DNA from: an uncultured bacterium
GTDB lineage: Bacteria; Bacillota_I; Bacilli_A; RF39; UBA660
Length of the DNA stretch: 7,289 bases
Reading direction: 5' to 3'
NCBI GenBank assembly: GCA_949288625.1
Contig: CASEKZ010000005.1
Location: forward strand, 1-7,289
The translations under genes were made by a program, and so were the position numbers. Below the pieces are notes generated by a model. It had not been told where the DNA came from. It did no database searches and saw only the letters and a program-made list of their open reading frames with translations. Below, one piece after another: positions 5,608 to 7,289 of the stretch (positions within the stretch are counted from its first letter, which is position 1; every line of letters begins with the position of its first letter).

Positions 5608-7005
5608 ATGAAAATATATAATACACTAACAAGAAAAGTTGAAGAGTTTATTCCGATAAATAAAAACATAGTTAAGATGTATACATGTGGGCCTACGGTT
5701 TATCATTACGCACACATCGGAAACTTAAGAAGTTACATAATGGAAGATGTATTAGAAAAAACGTTAATATATAATGGTTACAAAGTAGATAGAGTAATGA
5801 ACATTACCGATGTTGGACATTTATCAAGTGATTCTGATAGTGGTGAAGATAAAATGGTTAAAAGTGCAAAAGAAAAGAAAAAATCCGTTTTAGACATCGC
5901 TAAGTTTTATACCGATGCTTTCTTTAAGGATTTTGAAAAGCTGAACATAAAAAAGCCTGAAACAATAGAACCAGCTACCAACTTAATTACTGATTACATT
6001 GAGCTAATAAAAGTATTAATAAAAAAGGGTTATGCGTATTTTTCTAGTGGTAACGTTTATTTTGATACTTCTAAACTAAAAGATTATTATGTTTTAACAA
6101 ATCATAAAGAAGACGAAATGGTTGTTGGGGTAAGGCAAGGGGTTGAAGAAGATCCTAATAAAAAAAACCAAGCCGATTTTGTGTTATGGTTTACTAAATC
6201 AAAGTTTGAAGATCAGGAGTTAAAATGGGATTCGCCTTGGGGTCTTGGTTATCCTGGATGGCACATCGAATGCTCATGTATAAGTATGAAACATTTAGGT
6301 GAGTATTTAGATATACACTGTGGTGGGGTGGATAATATATTTCCTCATCACACCAATGAAATTGCTCAAAGCGAGGCGTATTTAGGACATAAATGGTGTA
6401 ACTACTGGGTACACTGCGAACACCTTAATGATAAAAATGGAAAGATGAGTAAAAGTAATGGGGATTTTCTAACAATTTCCTTATTAGAAGAAAAAGGTTA
6501 TAATCCGCTATCATATAGGCTTATGTGTTTACAATCCCATTATCGTAAACAGTTAATATTTACTTTTGAAAACCTAGATAATGCTGAACAAACATATAAA
6601 AAATTAAAACAAAAAACCTTGTCGTTAAAAAAAGAAGGAGCATTAGATAATAATAAATTTAATTATTATAAAAACGAGTTTTTAAATTGTATTAATGATG
6701 ATATGAATACATCAAGTGCTTTAACCGTTTTATATAACGTTTTAAAAGATAATGATTTAAATGAGTATACAAAAATAGAATTAGTAAAATCATTTGATGA
6801 GGTCTTGTCTTTAGACTTACTTAAAAAAGACGCACATGATTTAGATGATAAAACCATTTTATACATTGAAGAAAAAATAAAATTAAGGTCTAAAGCTAAG
6901 GAAAACAAAGACTATTTAACAGCTGATAAAATAAGAGATGAGTTATTAAATAAAGGAATATTACTAAAAGATACCAAGGAAGGAACGGTTTGGGAAAAAA
7001 ACTAA
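5608..7005 (+). CDS. cysS: Cysteinyl-tRNA synthetase
   Basis: This class I aminoacyl-tRNA synthetase charges tRNA-Cys with cysteine using ATP, in the cytoplasm. At 465 residues it has the usual bacterial length. The Rossmann core starts with CGPTVY (27-32) and carries the HIGN signature (36-39). KMSKS is at 279-283, followed by NGDFL. All four expected zinc ligands are present: Cys27, Cys222 in GWHIECS, His247 in FPHH and Glu251. The helical anticodon-binding end is complete, finishing with ADKIRDELLNKGI and GTVWE. No key residue is missing. The start is supported by AAGGAG (5598-5603), four bases before the ATG. It follows clpC after a terminator and a candidate promoter, and is followed after only nine bases by another gene, so those two are probably cotranscribed. 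Confidence 0.97.
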   Translation: MKIYNTLTRKVEEFIPINKNIVKMYTCGPTVYHYAHIGNLRSYIMEDVLEKTLIYNGYKVDRVMNITDVGHLSSDSDSGEDKMVKSAKEKKKSVLDIAKFYTDAFFKDFEKLNIKKPETIEPATNLITDYIELIKVLIKKGYAYFSSGNVYFDTSKLKDYYVLTNHKEDEMVVGVRQGVEEDPNKKNQADFVLWFTKSKFEDQELKWDSPWGLGYPGWHIECSCISMKHLGEYLDIHCGGVDNIFPHHTNEIAQSEAYLGHKWCNYWVHCEHLNDKNGKMSKSNGDFLTISLLEEKGYNPLSYRLMCLQSHYRKQLIFTFENLDNAEQTYKKLKQKTLSLKKEGALDNNKFNYYKNEFLNCINDDMNTSSALTVLYNVLKDNDLNEYTKIELVKSFDEVLSLDLLKKDAHDLDDKTILYIEEKIKLRSKAKENKDYLTADKIRDELLNKGILLKDTKEGTVWEKN

Positions 7006-7014
7006 GGTGATGTT

Positions 7015-7289
7015 ATGGGAATAAAGCGTTTATTTGAAAAAAATGCACTTAATAAAATTAAGAAAAAAGGATATACTGATGAACAAGTAAAGGTTATGTA
7101 TGAGGCTATGCTATCTTATCCACACATAATAGATTTTATTGATCTTAGCTATAGTCCGGAGGAAATAAAAGAAGTTTTAACTTTTTTTAAGTACGAGGAT
7201 GCACCTAGTGTTGCTCATTTGTTTAACCTAGGACCTTTAAAACGAATACTAATGGTTGAAGCATATAATAAGTTTGTTAATTTAAATCC
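7015..7289 (+). CDS. Unrecognised protein, 3' end beyond the window
   Basis: The frame stays open for 91 codons to the window edge, so only the N-terminus is seen. An AAGGTGA Shine-Dalgarno (7004-7010) overlaps the cysS stop codon and lies four bases before the ATG, which suggests an operon and possible translational coupling with cysS. The sequence is soluble, charged and helix-like, with no signal peptide or membrane segment: a basic N-terminus (MGIKRLFEKN), then GYTDEQVKVMYEAM (19-32) and SYSPEEIKEVLTFF (45-58), which could be two diverged copies of a short helical unit of the 'Q/E-I-x-x-hydrophobic' kind. This is the place where B. subtilis has mrnC (Mini-RNase III), but none of that enzyme's N-terminal motifs is visible. 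Function is unknown. Confidence 0.7.
   Translation, partial: MGIKRLFEKNALNKIKKKGYTDEQVKVMYEAMLSYPHIIDFIDLSYSPEEIKEVLTFFKYEDAPSVAHLFNLGPLKRILMVEAYNKFVNLN

Noticed and set aside
1..7289. Use of TGA as tryptophan (mycoplasma code)
   Set aside because: dusB and clpC end naturally at TGA, and conserved tryptophans are TGG.

Overview
The window is AT-rich (about 30% G+C by eye) bacterial chromosome. All six genes lie on the + strand and have AGGAG-type ribosome binding sites. TGA is a real stop: dusB and clpC both end in TGA, and tryptophan is TGG. This rules out the mycoplasma code. The proteins look like those of Bacillota, and the compact spacing suggests a low-GC Bacilli-type lineage with a reduced genome. 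That taxonomic call is an inference.

Layout: (1) a possible terminator of an upstream gene at the left edge, then a 59-residue protein of unknown function; (2) a tRNA-dihydrouridine synthase of the DusB/YacF type; (3) a 212-base intergenic leader with an extended -10 promoter, then a 563-residue membrane protein that looks like a divergent DcuC/YfcC-type carrier with a TM2 domain inserted between its halves; (4) a ClpC-type double AAA+ unfoldase; (5) cysteinyl-tRNA synthetase; (6) after a 9-base gap, an unrecognised gene that runs off the right edge. Rho-independent terminators follow the 59-residue gene, the membrane protein and clpC, and each overlaps or touches the stop codon. Most genes are therefore separate transcription units. 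Only cysS and the last gene look like an operon.

The order dusB - clpC - cysS, all on one strand, matches the order of these three genes in Bacillus subtilis, where lysS, ctsR, mcsA, mcsB and radA through cysE lie between them. The window looks like a collapsed version of that block, with a membrane transporter-like gene where lysS-ctsR-mcsAB would be.

The three most interesting signals are as follows. First, a perfect 15-bp hairpin holds the clpC start codon in its stem and the Shine-Dalgarno in its loop. It is a candidate RNA thermometer or other translational switch, in a gene that has lost its adjacent ctsR. Second, the second ATPase ring of this ClpC keeps Walker A, the pore loop and an LGF ClpP-type loop, but lacks the Walker B glutamate and apparently the arginine finger and sensor-2 arginine. 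Third, the TM2-in-transporter architecture is unusual. I saw no phage, IS, CRISPR, tRNA or rRNA sequence.
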